Origin: Petrolisthes cinctipes
Taxonomy: Eukaryota > Arthropoda > Malacostraca > Decapoda > Porcellanidae
Assembly (NCBI GenBank): GCA_033782935.1
Contig: JAWQEG010000065.1
Location: 1,327,001-1,391,000, forward strand
Direction: 5' to 3'
DNA: 64,000 bases
This document shows, one piece after another, positions 37,859 through 49,170 of the stretch (positions are counted from its first letter, which is position 1; every line of letters begins with the position of its first letter). Below the pieces are notes generated by a model. It was not told the DNA's origin and ran no database searches. It worked only from the letters and a program-made list of their open reading frames with translations. Position numbers and translations under genes: made by a program.

Positions 37859-38636
37859 CAAAAGATGAATGCACATATCGACTTTTGGGCACCTAAAAGA
37901 TCGATTTTCTGTATGCTTTTGGCCTGTATTTTGAAAATACCATAGCACTGAGTAGGCATGTACAGATTGCTTTTGGGACCCCAAAATATTGAATTTTCGG
38001 GTGTTTTGAGCCTGAATTTGAGATATAAACGGGTACAGAAGATACATGCACATATCGACTTTTGGGCACCTAAAAGATCGATTTTCTGTATGTTTTTGGC
38101 CTGTATTTTGAAAATACCATAGCACTGAGTAGGCATGTACAGATTGCTTCTAGGACCCCAAAATATTGAATTTTCGGGTGTTTTGAGCCTGAATTTGAGA
38201 TATAAACGGGTACAGAAGATACATGCACATATTGACTTTGAGCATGTAAAATATCGATTTTCAGCATGTTTTAGGCATGTATTTTGAAATTACTCTAACA
38301 CGGAGTAGGCATGTACAGATCGCTTCTGGGACCCAAAAATATCGAATTTTCGGGTGTTTTGAGCCTGAATTTAAGTTATAAACGGGTACTGAAGGTGCAT
38401 GCACATATCGACTTTTGGACACCTAAAAGATCGATTTTCAGTATGTTTTGGGCCTGTATTTTGAAAATACTCTAAAACGGAGTAGGCATGTACAGATTGC
38501 TTCTGGAACCCCTAAATATCGAATTTTCGGGTGTTTTGGGCCTTAATTTGAGATATCGCCTTTACGCACCTAAAATATCGATTTTCAGCATGTTTTGGGG
38601 GTGAATTTTGAAAATACTCTAACACGGAGTAGGCAT
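37859..38636. repeat. 2356-bp-spaced duplication, copy 2
   Basis: This is the partner of 35,503-36,280 with scattered single-base differences only in the part compared. Confidence 0.85.
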
Positions 38637-39600
38637 GTACAGATCGCTTCTGGGACCCCAAAATATCGAATTTTCGGGTGTTTTGAGCTTGAATTTGAGA
38701 TGTAAACGGGTATAGAAGATACATGCACATATTGACTTTGGGCATCTAAACTATCGATTTTCAGCATGTTTTGGGCCTGTATTTTGAAAATACTCTAACA
38801 CGGAGTAGGCATGTACAGATCGCTTCTGGGACCCCTAAATATCGAATTTTCGGGTGTTTTGGGCCTTAATTTGAGATATCGCCTTTACGCACCTATAATA
38901 TCGATTTTTAGCATGTTTTGAGCCTATATTTTGAAAATATTCTAGCACTGAGTAGGCATGTACAGATCGCTTCTGGGACCCCAAAATATCGAATTTTCGG
39001 GTGTTTTGAGCCTGAATTTGAGATATAAACGAGTACAGAAGATGCATGCACATATCGACTTTTGGGCACCTAAAATATCGATTTTGAGCATGTTTTAGCC
39101 TATATTTTGAAAACATTCTAGCACTGAGTAGGCATGTACAGATCGCTTCTGGGACCCAAAAATATCGAATTTTCGGGTGTTTTGAGCCTGAATTTGAGTT
39201 TTAAACGGGTACTGAAGGTGCATGCACATATCGACTTTTGGACACCTAAAAGATCGATTTTCAGTATGTTTTGGGCCTGTATTTTGAAAATACTCTAACA
39301 CGGAGTAGGCATGTTCAGATCGCTTCTGGAACCCCTAAATATCGAATTTTCGGGTGTTTTGGGCCTTAATTTGAGATATCGCCTTTACGCACCTAAAATA
39401 TCGATTTTCATTATGTTTTGGGCCTGAATTTTGAAAATACTCTAACACGGAGTAGGCATGTACAGATCGCTTCTGGGACCCCAAAATATCGAATTTTCGG
39501 GTGTTTTGAGCTTGAATTTGAGATATAAACGGGTATAGAAGATACATGCACATATTGACTTTGGGCATCTAAACTATCGATTTTCAGCATGTTTTGGGCC
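38499..39600. repeat. Duplicated block with CTAAACTATCG, copies 2 and 3
   Basis: Copy 2 starts at 38,499 and copy 3 at 39,322, 823 bp later. Both carry CTGGAACCCC and CTAAACTATCG. Copy 2 keeps the following S2 monomer with CACCTATAATATCG, as copy 1 does; copy 3 does not. Confidence 0.75.
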
Positions 39601-40466
39601 TGTATCTTGAAAATACTCTAACACGGAGTAGGCATGTACAGATCGCTTCTGGGACCCCAAAATATCAAATTTTCGGGTGTTTTGAGCCTGAATTTGAGAT
39701 ATAAACGGGTACTGAAGATGCATGCACATATCGACTTTTGGGCACCTAAAACATCGATTTTGAGCATGTTTTGGGCCTGTGTTTTGAAAATACTCTAACA
39801 CGGAGTAGGCATGTACAGATCGCTTCTGGGACCCCAAAATATCGAATTTTCGGGTGTTTTGGGCCTGAATTTGAGATATCGCCTTTACGCACCTAAAATA
39901 TCGATTTTTAGCATGTTTTGAGCCTATATTTTGAAAATATTCTAGCACTGAGTAGGTATGTACAGATCGATTCTGGGACCCCAAAATATTGAATTTTCGG
40001 GAGTTTTGAGCCTGAATTTGAGATATAAACGGGTACAGAAGATGCATGCACATATCGACTTTTGGGCACCTAAAATATCGATTTTGAGCATGTTTTGAGC
40101 CTATATTTTGAAAACATTCTGGCACTGAGTAGGCATGTACATATCGCTTCTGGGACCCAAAAATATCGAATTTTCAGGTGTTTAGGGCCAGAATTTGAGA
40201 TATAAACGGGTACAAAAGATGAATGCACATATCGACTTTTGGGCACCTAAAAGATCAATTTTCTGTATGTTTTTGGCCATTATTTTGAAAATACCATAGC
40301 ACTGAGTAGGCATGTACAGATTGCTTCTAGGACCCCAAAATATTGAATTTTCGGGTGTTTTGAGCCTGAATTTGAGATATAAACGAGTACAGAAGATGCA
40401 TACACATATCGACTTTTGGGCACCTAAAATATCGATTTTGAGCATGTTTTGAGCCTATATTTTGAA

Positions 40467-40642
40467 AACATTCTAGCACTGAGTAGGCATGTACAGATCG
40501 CTTCTGGGACCCCAAAATATCGAATTTTCGGGTGTTTTGAGCCTAAATTTGAGATATAAACGAGTATAGAAGATGAATACACATATTGACTTTGGGCACC
40601 AAAAATATCGATTTTCAGCATGTTTTGGGCCTGAATTTTGAA
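40467..40642. repeat. Exemplar long monomer, class Ld (176 bp)
   Basis: The class is marked by CGAGTATAGAAGAT, CATACACATATTGAC, GGGCACCAAAAATATCG, CAGCATGTTTTGGGCCTG and AATTTTGAAAATACTC. This copy has the small variant GATGAATACACA. Ld copies recur across the array and are prominent around 40-44 kb, 47-49 kb and 55-63 kb. Confidence 0.82.
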
Positions 40643-43500
40643 AATACTCTAACACGGAGTAGGCATGTACAGATCGCTTCTGGGACCCCAAAATATCGAT
40701 TTTTCGGGTGTTTTGAGCCTGAATTTGAGATATAAAAGAGTATAGAAGATGCATACACATATTGACTTTGGGCACCAAAAATATCGATTTTCAGCATGTT
40801 TTGGGCCTGAATTTTGAAAATACTCTAACACGGAGTAGGCATGTACCGATCGCTTCTGGGACCCCAAAATATCGAATTTTCGGGTGTTTTGGGCCTGAAT
40901 TTGAGATATCGCCTTTACGCACCTAAAATATCGATTTTTAGCATGTTTTGAGCCTATATTTCGAAAATATTCTAGCACTGAGTAGGCATGTACAGATCGA
41001 TTCTGGGACCCCAAAATATCGAATTTTCGGGTGTTTTGAGCTTGAATTTGAGAAATAAACGAGTACAGAAGATGCATGCACAAATCGACTTTTGGGCACC
41101 TAAAATATCGATTTTGAGCATGTTTTGAGCCTATATTTTGAAAACATTCTGGCACTGAGTAGGCATGTACATATCGCTTCTGGTACCCAAAAATATCGAA
41201 TTTTCAGGTGTTTAGGGCCAGAATTTGAGATATAAACGGGTACAAAAGATGAATGCACATATCGACTTTTGGGCACCCAAAAGATCGATTTTCTGTATGT
41301 TTTTGGCCTTTATTTTGAAAATACCATAGCACTGAGTAGGCATGTACAGATTGCTTCTGGGACCCCAAAATATTGAATTTTCGGGTGTTTTGAGCCTGAA
41401 TTTGAGATATAAACGGGTACAGAAGATACATGCACATATTGACTTTGAGCATCTAAAATATCGATTTTCAGCATGCTTTAGGCATGTATTTTGAAAATAC
41501 TCTAACACGGAGTAGGCATGTACAGATCGCTTCTGGGACCCTAAAATATCGAATTTTCGGGTGTTTTGAGCCTGAATTTGAGTTATAAACGGGTACTGAA
41601 GGTGCATGTACATATCGACTTTTGGACACCTAAAAGATCGATTTTCAGTATGTTTTTGGGCCTGTATTTTGAAACTACTCTAACACGGAGTAGGCATGTA
41701 CAGATCGCTTCTGGAACCCCTAAATATCGAATTTTCGTGTGTTTTGGGCCTTAATTTGAGATATCGCCTTTACGCACCTAAAATATCGATTTACAGCATG
41801 TTTTGGGCCTGAATTTTGAAAATACTCTAACACGGAGTAGGCATGTACAGATCGCTTCTGGGACCCCAAAATATCGAATTTTCGGGTGTTTTGAGCTTGA
41901 ATTTGAGATATAAACGAGTACAAAAGATGCATGCACATATCGACTTTTGGGCACCTAAAATATTGATTTTGAGCATGTTTTGAGCCTATATTTTGAAAAC
42001 ATTCTAGCACTGAGTAGGCATGTACAGATCGCTTCTGGGACGCCAAAATATCGAATTTTCGGGTGTTTTGAGCCTAAATTTGAGATATAAACGAGTATAG
42101 AAGATGCATACACATATTGACTTTGGGCACCAAAAATATCGATTTTCAGCATGTTTTGGGCCTGAATTTTGAAAATACTCTAACACGGAGTAGGCATGTA
42201 CCGATCGCTTCTGGGACCCCAAAATATCGAATTTTCGGGTGTTTTTGGCCTGAATTTGAGATATCGCCTTTACGCACCTAAAATATCGATTTTTAGCATG
42301 TTTTGAGCCTATATTTCGAAAATATTCTAGCACTGAGTAGGCATGTACAGATCGATTCTGGGACCCTAAAATATCGAATTTTCGGGTGTTTTGAGCTTGA
42401 ATTTGAGATATAAACGAGTACAGAAGATGCATGCACATATCGACTTTTGGGCACCTAAAATATCGATTTTGAGCATGTTTTGAGCCTATATTTTGAAAAC
42501 ATTCTGGCACTGAGTAGGCATGTACATATCGCTTCTGGTACCCAAAAATATCGAAATTTCAGGTGTTTAGGGCCAGAATTTGAGATATAAACGGGTACAA
42601 AAGATGAATGCACATATCGACTTTTGGGCACCTAAAAGATCGATTTTCTGTATGTTTTTGGCCTTTATTTTGAAAATACTCTAACAAGGAGTAGGCATGT
42701 ACAGATCCCTACTGGGAACCCTAAATATCGAATTTTCGGGTGTTTTGGGACTGAATTTGAGATATCGACTGTTTGGCACCTAAAATGTCGATTTTTAGCA
42801 TGTTTTTAGCCTATATTTTGAAAACATTCTAGCACTGAGTAGGCATGTACAGATCGCTTCTGGGACCCCAAAATATCGAATTTTCGGGTGTTTTGAGCCT
42901 GAATTTGAGATATAAACGAGTATAGAAGATGCATACACATATTGACTTTGGGCACCAAAAATATCGATTTTCAGTATGTTTTGGGCCTGAATTTTGAAAA
43001 TACTCTAACACGGAGTAGGCATGTACCGATCGCTTCTGGGACCCCAAAATATCGAATTTTCGGGTGTTTTTGGCCTGAATTTGAGATATCGCCTTTACGC
43101 ACCTAAAATATCGATTTTTAGCATGTTTTGACCCTATATTTCGAAAATATTCTAGCACTGAGTAGGCATGTACAGATCGATTCTGGGACCCCAAAATATC
43201 GAATTTTCGGGTGTTTTGAGCTTGAATTTGAGATATAAACGAGTACAGAAGATGCATGCACATATCGACTTTTGGGCACCTAAAATATCGATTTTGAGCA
43301 TGTTTTAAGCCTATATTTTGAAAACATTCTGGCACTGAGTAGGCATGTACATATCGCTTCTGGGACCCAAAAATATCGAATTTTCAGGTGTTTAGGGCCA
43401 GAATTTGAGATATAAACGGGTACAAAAGATGAATGCACATATCGACTTTTGGGCACCTAAAAGATCGATTTTCTGTATGTTTTTGGCCTTTATTTTGAAA
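40643..43500. repeat. Three copies of a block with GTACCGATCGC
   Basis: Blocks of about 690 bp starting near 40,643, 41,998 and 42,823 (offsets 1,355 and 825 bp) share the order Ld, S2, Lb, Le-like and the variants GTACCGATCGCTTCTGGG (40,845, 42,200, 43,025), CAGATCGATTCTGGG and CATTCTGGCACTGAG. The first two also share CTTCTGGTACCC. Confidence 0.8.
41120..42180. repeat. 2180-bp-spaced duplication, copy 1
   Basis: Matches 43,300-44,360 through GTTTTTGGGCCTGTATTTTG, GGGACCCTAAAATATCG, CTTCTGGAACCCC and GGGACGCCAAAATATCG. It overlaps the three-copy block, showing that different duplications were layered on each other. Confidence 0.8.
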
Positions 43501-44360
43501 ATACCATAGCACTGAGTAGGCATGTACAGATTGCTTCTGGGACCCCAAAATATTGAATTTTCGGGTGTTTTGAGCCTGAATTTGAGATATAAACGGGTAC
43601 AGAAGATACATGCACATATTGACTTTGAACATCTCAAATATCGATTTTCAGCATGTTTTAGGCATGTATTTTGAAAATACTCTAACACGGAGTAGGCATG
43701 TACAGATCGCTTCTGGGACCCTAAAATATCGAATTTTCGGGTGTTTTGAGCCTGAATTTGAGTTATAAACGGGTACTGAAGGTGCATGCACATATCGACT
43801 TTTGGACACCTAAAAGATCGATTTTCAGTATGTTTTTGGGCCTGTATTTTGAAAATACTCTAACACTTAGTAGGCATGTACAGATCGCTTCTGGAACCCC
43901 TAAATATCGAATTTTCGGGTGTTTTCGGCCTGAATTTGATATTTCGCCTTTACGCACCTAAAATATCGATTTTCAGCATGTTTTGGGCCTGAATTTTGAA
44001 AATACTCTAACACGGAGTAGGCATGTACAGATCGCTTATGGGACCCCTAAATATCGAAGTTTCGGGTGTTTTGAGCTTGAATTTGAGATATAAACGAGTA
44101 CAGAAAATGCATGCACAAATCGACTTTTGGGCACCTAAAATATCGATTTTGAGCATGTTTTGAGCCTATATTTTGAAAACATTCTAGCACTGAGTAGGCA
44201 TGTACAGATCGCTTCTGGGACGCCAAAATATCGAATTTTCTGGTGTTTTGAGCCTAAATTTCAGATATAAACGAGTATAGAAGATGCATACACATATTGA
44301 CTTTTGGCACCAAAAATATCGATTTTCAGCATGTTTTGGGCCTGAATTTTGAAAATACTC
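43300..44360. repeat. 2180-bp-spaced duplication, copy 2
   Basis: This is the partner of 41,120-42,180. It differs by small changes such as CACTTAGTAGGC at about 43,865 and TTGATATTTCGCC at about 43,936. Confidence 0.8.
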
Positions 44361-45269
44361 TAACACGGAGTAGGCATGTACAGATCGCTTCTGGGACCCC
44401 AAAATATCGATTTTTCGGGTGTTTAGGGCCAGAATTTGAGATATAAACGGGTACAGAAGATGCATGCACATATCGACTTTTTTGCACCTAAAAGATCGAT
44501 TTTCAGTATGTTTTTGGCCTGTATTTTAAAAATACTCTAACAAGGAGTAGGCACGTACAGATCCCTTCTGGGACCCCTAAATATCAAATTTTCGGGTGTT
44601 TTGGGACTGAATTTGAGATATCGACTGTTTGGCACCTAAAATGTCGATTTTTAGCATGTTTTTAGCCTATATTTTGAAAATATTCTAGCACTGAGTAGGC
44701 ATGTACAGATTGCTTCTGAGACCCCAAAATATTGAATTTTAGGGTGTTTTGAGCCTGAATTTGAGATATAAACGGGTACAGAAGATACATGCACATATTG
44801 ACTTTGGGCATCTGAACTATCGATTTTCAGCATGTTTTGGGCCTGTATCTTGAAAATACTCTAACACGGAGTAGGCATGTACAGATCGCTTCTGGGACCC
44901 CAAAATATCAAATTTTCGGGTGTTTTGATCCTGAATTTGAGATATAAATGGGTACTGAAGATGCATGCACATATCGACTTTTGGGCATCTAAAACATCGA
45001 TTTTGAGCATGTTTTGGGCCTGTGTTTTGAAAATACTCTAACACGGAGTAGGCATGTACAGATCGCTTCTGGGACCCCAAAATATCGAATTTTCGGGTGT
45101 TTTGGGCCTGAATTTGAGATATCGCCTTTTCGCACCTAAAATATCGATTTTTAGCATGTTTTGAGCCTATATTTTGAAAATATTCTAGCACTGAGTAGGT
45201 ATGTACAGATCGCTTCTGGGACCCCAAAATATCGAATTTTCGGGTGTTTTGAGCCTGAATTTGAGATAT

Positions 45270-46496
45270 AAACGGGTACAGAAGATACATGCACATATTG
45301 ACTTTGGGCATCTAAAATATCGATTTTCAGCATGTTTTGAGCATGTATTTTGAAAACATTCTAGCACTGAGTAGGCATGTACAGATCGCTTCTGGGACCC
45401 CTAAATATCGAATTCTCGGGTGTTTTGGGCCTTAATTTGAGATATAGACTTTTTGGCACCTAAAATATCGATTTTTAGCATGTTTTGAGCCTATATTTTG
45501 AAAACATTCTAGCACTGAGTAGGCATGTACAGATCGCTTCTGGGACCCCAAAATATCGAATTTTCGGGTATTTAGGGCCAGAATTTGAGATATAAACGGG
45601 TACAGAAGATGCAATCACATATCGATCTTTGGGCACCTAAAAGATCGATTTTCAGTATGTTTTTGGCCTGTATTTTGAAAATACTCTAACACGGAGTAGG
45701 CATGTACCGATCGCTTCTGGGACCCCAAAATATCGAATTTTCGGGTGTTTTGGGCCTGAATTTGAGATATCGCCTTTACGCAACTAAAATATCGATTTTT
45801 AGCATGTTTTGAGCCTATATTTTGAAAATATTCTAGCACCGAGTAGGTATGTACAGATCGCTTCTGGGACCTCTAAATATCGAATTTTCGGGTGTTTTGG
45901 GCCTTAATTTGAGATATCGACTCTTTGGCACCTAAAATATCGATTTTTAGCATGTTTTTAGCCTATATTTTAAACATATTCTAGCACTGAGTAGGCATGT
46001 ACAGATTGCTTCTGGGACCCCAAAATATTGAATTTTCGGGTGTTTTGAGCATGAATTTGAGATATAAACGGGTACAGAAGATACATGCACATATTGACTT
46101 TGGGCATCTAAAATATCGATTTTCAGCATGTTTTGAGCATGTATTTTGAAAACATTCTAGCACTGAGTAGGCATGTACAGATCGCTTCTGGGACCCCTAA
46201 ATATCGAATTTTCGTTTGTTTTAGGCCTTAATTTGAGATATAGACTTTTTGGCACCTAAAATATCGATTTTTAGCATGTTTTGAGCCTATATTTTGAAAA
46301 CATTCTAGCACTGAGTAGGCATGTACAGATCGCTTCTGGGACCCCAAAATATCGAATTTTCGGGTATTTAGGGCCAGAATTTGAGATATAAACGGGTACA
46401 GATGATGCAATCACATATCGACCTTTGGGCACCTAAAAGATCGATTTTCAGTATGTTTTTGACCTGTATTTTGAAAATACTCTAACACGGAGTAGG
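45270..46496. repeat. 796-bp tandem duplication
   Basis: The stretches 45,270-45,700 and 46,066-46,496 match at a constant 796 bp. They share GAGCATGTATTTTGAAAAC, GAGATATAGACTTTTTGGC, GGGTATTTAGGGCC and GATGCAATCACATATCGA. Related pieces recur near 50,490 and 52,170. Confidence 0.78.
45764..45911. repeat. Direct S2-S1 junction (two adjacent short monomers)
   Basis: The GAGATAT core of an S2 lies at 45,764 and that of an S1 at 45,911, only 147 bp apart. This is the only place I found with no long monomer between two short ones. Confidence 0.85.
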
Positions 46497-47179
46497 CATG
46501 TACAGATCGCTTCTGGGACCCCAAAATATCGAATTTTCGGGTAGTTTGGGACTAAATTTGAGATATCGACTTTTTGGCACCTAAAATATCGATTTTTAGC
46601 ATGTTTTTAGCCAATATTTTGAAAATACTCTAACACGGAGTAAGCATGTACAGATCGCTTCTGGGACCCAAAAATATCGAATTTTCAGGTCTTTAGGGCC
46701 AGAATTTGAGATAAAAACGGGTACAGAAGATGCATGCACATATCGACTTTTGGGCACCTAAAAGATCGATTTTCAGTATGTTTTTGGCCTGTATTTTGAA
46801 AATACTGTAACACGGAGTAGGCATGTAAAGATCGCTTCTGGGACCCCAAAATATCGAATTTTCGGGTGTTTTAAGCCTGAATTTGAGATATAAACGGGTA
46901 CAGAAGATACATGCACATATTGACTTTGGGCATCTAAATAATCGATTTTCAGCATGTTTTGGGCCTGTATTTTGAAAACACTCTAACACGGAGTAGGCAT
47001 GTATAGATCGCTTCTGAGACCCCAAAATATCGAATTTTCGGGTGTTTTGAGCCTGAATTTGAGATATACACGGGTACAGATGATGCATGCACATATCCAC
47101 TTTTGGGCACCTAAAACATCGATTTTGAGCATGTTTTGTGCATGTATTTTGAAAATACTCTAACACGGAGTAGGCATGT

Positions 47180-49170
47180 ACAGATCGCTTCTGGAACCCC
47201 TAAATATCGAATTTTCGGGTGTTTTGGGCCTGAATTTGAGATTTCGCCTTTACGCACCTAAAATATCGATTTTCAGCATGTTTTGGGCCTGAATTTTAAA
47301 AATACTCTAACACGGAGTAGGCATGTACAGATCGCTTCTGGGACCCCAAAATATCGAATTTTCGGGTGTTTTGAGCTTGAATTTGAGATATAAACGAGTA
47401 CAGAAGATGCATGCACATATCGACTTTTGGGCACCTAAAATATCGATTTTGAGCATGTTTTGAGCCTATATTTTGAAAACATTCTAGCACTGAGTAGGCA
47501 TGTACAGATCGCTTCTGGGACCCCAAAATATCGAATTTTCGGGTGTTTTGAGCCTAAATTTGAGATATAAACGAGTATAGAAGATGCATGCACATATTGA
47601 CTTTGGGCACCAAAAATATCGATTTTCAGCATGTTTTGGGCCTGAATTTTGAAAATACTCTAACACGGAGTAGGCATGTACAGATCGCTTCTGGGACCCC
47701 AAAATATCGAATTTTCGGATGTTTAGGGCCAGAATTTGAGATATAAACGGGTACAGATGATGCAATCACATATCGACCTTTGGGCACCTAAAAGATCGAT
47801 TTTCAGTATGTTTTTGACCTGTATTTTGAAAATAATCTAACACGGAGTAGGCATGTACAGATCGCTTCTGGGACCCCAAAATATCGAATTTTCGGGTAGT
47901 TTGGGACTAAATTTGAGATATCGACTTTTGGCACCTAAAATATCGATTTTTAGCATGTTTTTAGCCAATATTTTGAAAATATTCTAGCACTGAGTAGGCA
48001 TTTACAGATTGCTTCTTGGACCCCAAAATATTGAATTTTCGGGTGTTTTGAGCCTGAATTTGAGATATAAACGGGTACAGAAGATGCATGCACATATCGA
48101 CTTTTGGGCACCTAAAAGATCGATTTTCAGTATGTTTTTGGCCTCTATTTTGAAAATACTCTAACACGGAGTAAGCATGTACAGATCGCTTCTGGGACCC
48201 AAACATATCGAATTTTCAGGTGTTTAGGGCCAGAATTTGAGATAAAAACGGGTACAGAAGATGCATGCACATATCGACTTTTGGGCACCTAAAAGATCGA
48301 TTTTCAGTATGATTTGGCCTGTATTTTGAAAATACTGTAACACGGAGTAGGCATGTAAAGATCGCTTCTGGGACCCCAAAATATCGAATTTTCGGGTGTT
48401 TTGAGCGTGAATTTGAGATATAAACGGGTACAGAAGATACATGCACATATTGACTTTGAGCATCTAAAATATCGATTTTCAGCATGTTTTGGGCCTGTAT
48501 TTTGAAAATACTCTAACACGGAGTAGGCATGTACAGATCGCTTCTGGGACCCAAAAATATCGAATTTTCGGGTGTTTTGAGCCTGAATTTGAGTTATAAA
48601 CGGGTACAGAAGGTGCATGCACATATCGACTTTTGGACACCTAAAAGATCGATTTTCAGTATGTTTTGGGCCTGTATTTTGAAAATACTCTAACACGGAG
48701 TAGGCATGTACAGATCGCTTCTGGAACCCCTAAATATCGAATTTTCGGGTGTTTTGGGCCTGAATTTGAGATATCGCCTTTACGCACCAAAAATATCGAT
48801 TTTCAGCATGTTTTGGGCCTGAATTTTAAAAATACTCTAACACGGAGTAGGCATGTACAGATCGCTTCTGGGACCCCAAAATACCGAATTTTTGGGTGTT
48901 TTGAGCTTGAATTTGAGATATAAACGAGTACAGAAAATGCATGCACATATCGACTTTTGGGCACCTAAAATATCGATTTTGAGCATGTTTTGAGCCTATA
49001 TTTTGAAAACATTCTAGCACTGAGTAGGCATGTACAGATCGCCTCTGGAACCCTAAAATATCGAATTTTCGGGTGTTTTGAGCCTAAATTTGAGATATAA
49101 ACGAGTATAGATGATGCATGCACATATTGACTTTGGGCACCAAAAATATCGATTTTCAGCATGTTTTGGG
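47180..49170. repeat. 1530-bp-spaced duplication (two copies)
   Basis: The stretches 47,180-47,640 and 48,710-49,170 match at about 1,530 bp through CTGGAACCCC, an S2, an Lb and an Ld with GAGCCTAAATTTGAG. Nearby, GGGTAGTTTGGGACTAAATT recurs at 46,540 and 47,895 (1,355 bp). Confidence 0.72.

Larger units (their letters stand above)
32551..43515. repeat. Zone of the private variant CCATAGCACTGAG (10 copies)
   Basis: The monomer boundary reads ATACCATAGCACTGAG at about 32,551, 33,906, 35,584, 35,761, 36,438, 37,940, 38,117, 40,294, 41,334 and 43,504, and I found it nowhere else. Most copies share GGTACAAAAGATGAATGC and GATTTTCTGTATG upstream, so it marks one expanding monomer lineage. Confidence 0.8.
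28981..44360. repeat. Array domain D: S2 domain with private long-monomer variants
   Basis: Of about 24 short monomers, 18 consecutive ones between 31,453 and 42,258 carry S2-type cores ending in TTTACGCACC or a close variant. Two hybrids (29,066 and 30,776) precede this run and one S1 (42,758) follows it. Spacing shifts to 679 and 856 bp. Two private long variants, ATACCATAGCACTGAG and GAGTTATAAACGGG, are concentrated here. No gene or non-satellite sequence was found. Confidence 0.78.

Noticed and set aside
36494..38125. 543-codon open reading frame on the minus strand, with repeated 59-residue units
   Set aside because: It is satellite read in a frame-preserving stretch of 177- and 147-bp units. 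Overlapping minus frames are also open, the same DNA elsewhere is broken by S1 monomers, and there is no sign of codon-level constraint or gene context.
48666..48923. Short plus-strand frames of 60-85 codons (also near 8,264, 12,984, 19,851, 43,746)
   Set aside because: They are chance open stretches across one or two monomers, not preserved in sister copies.
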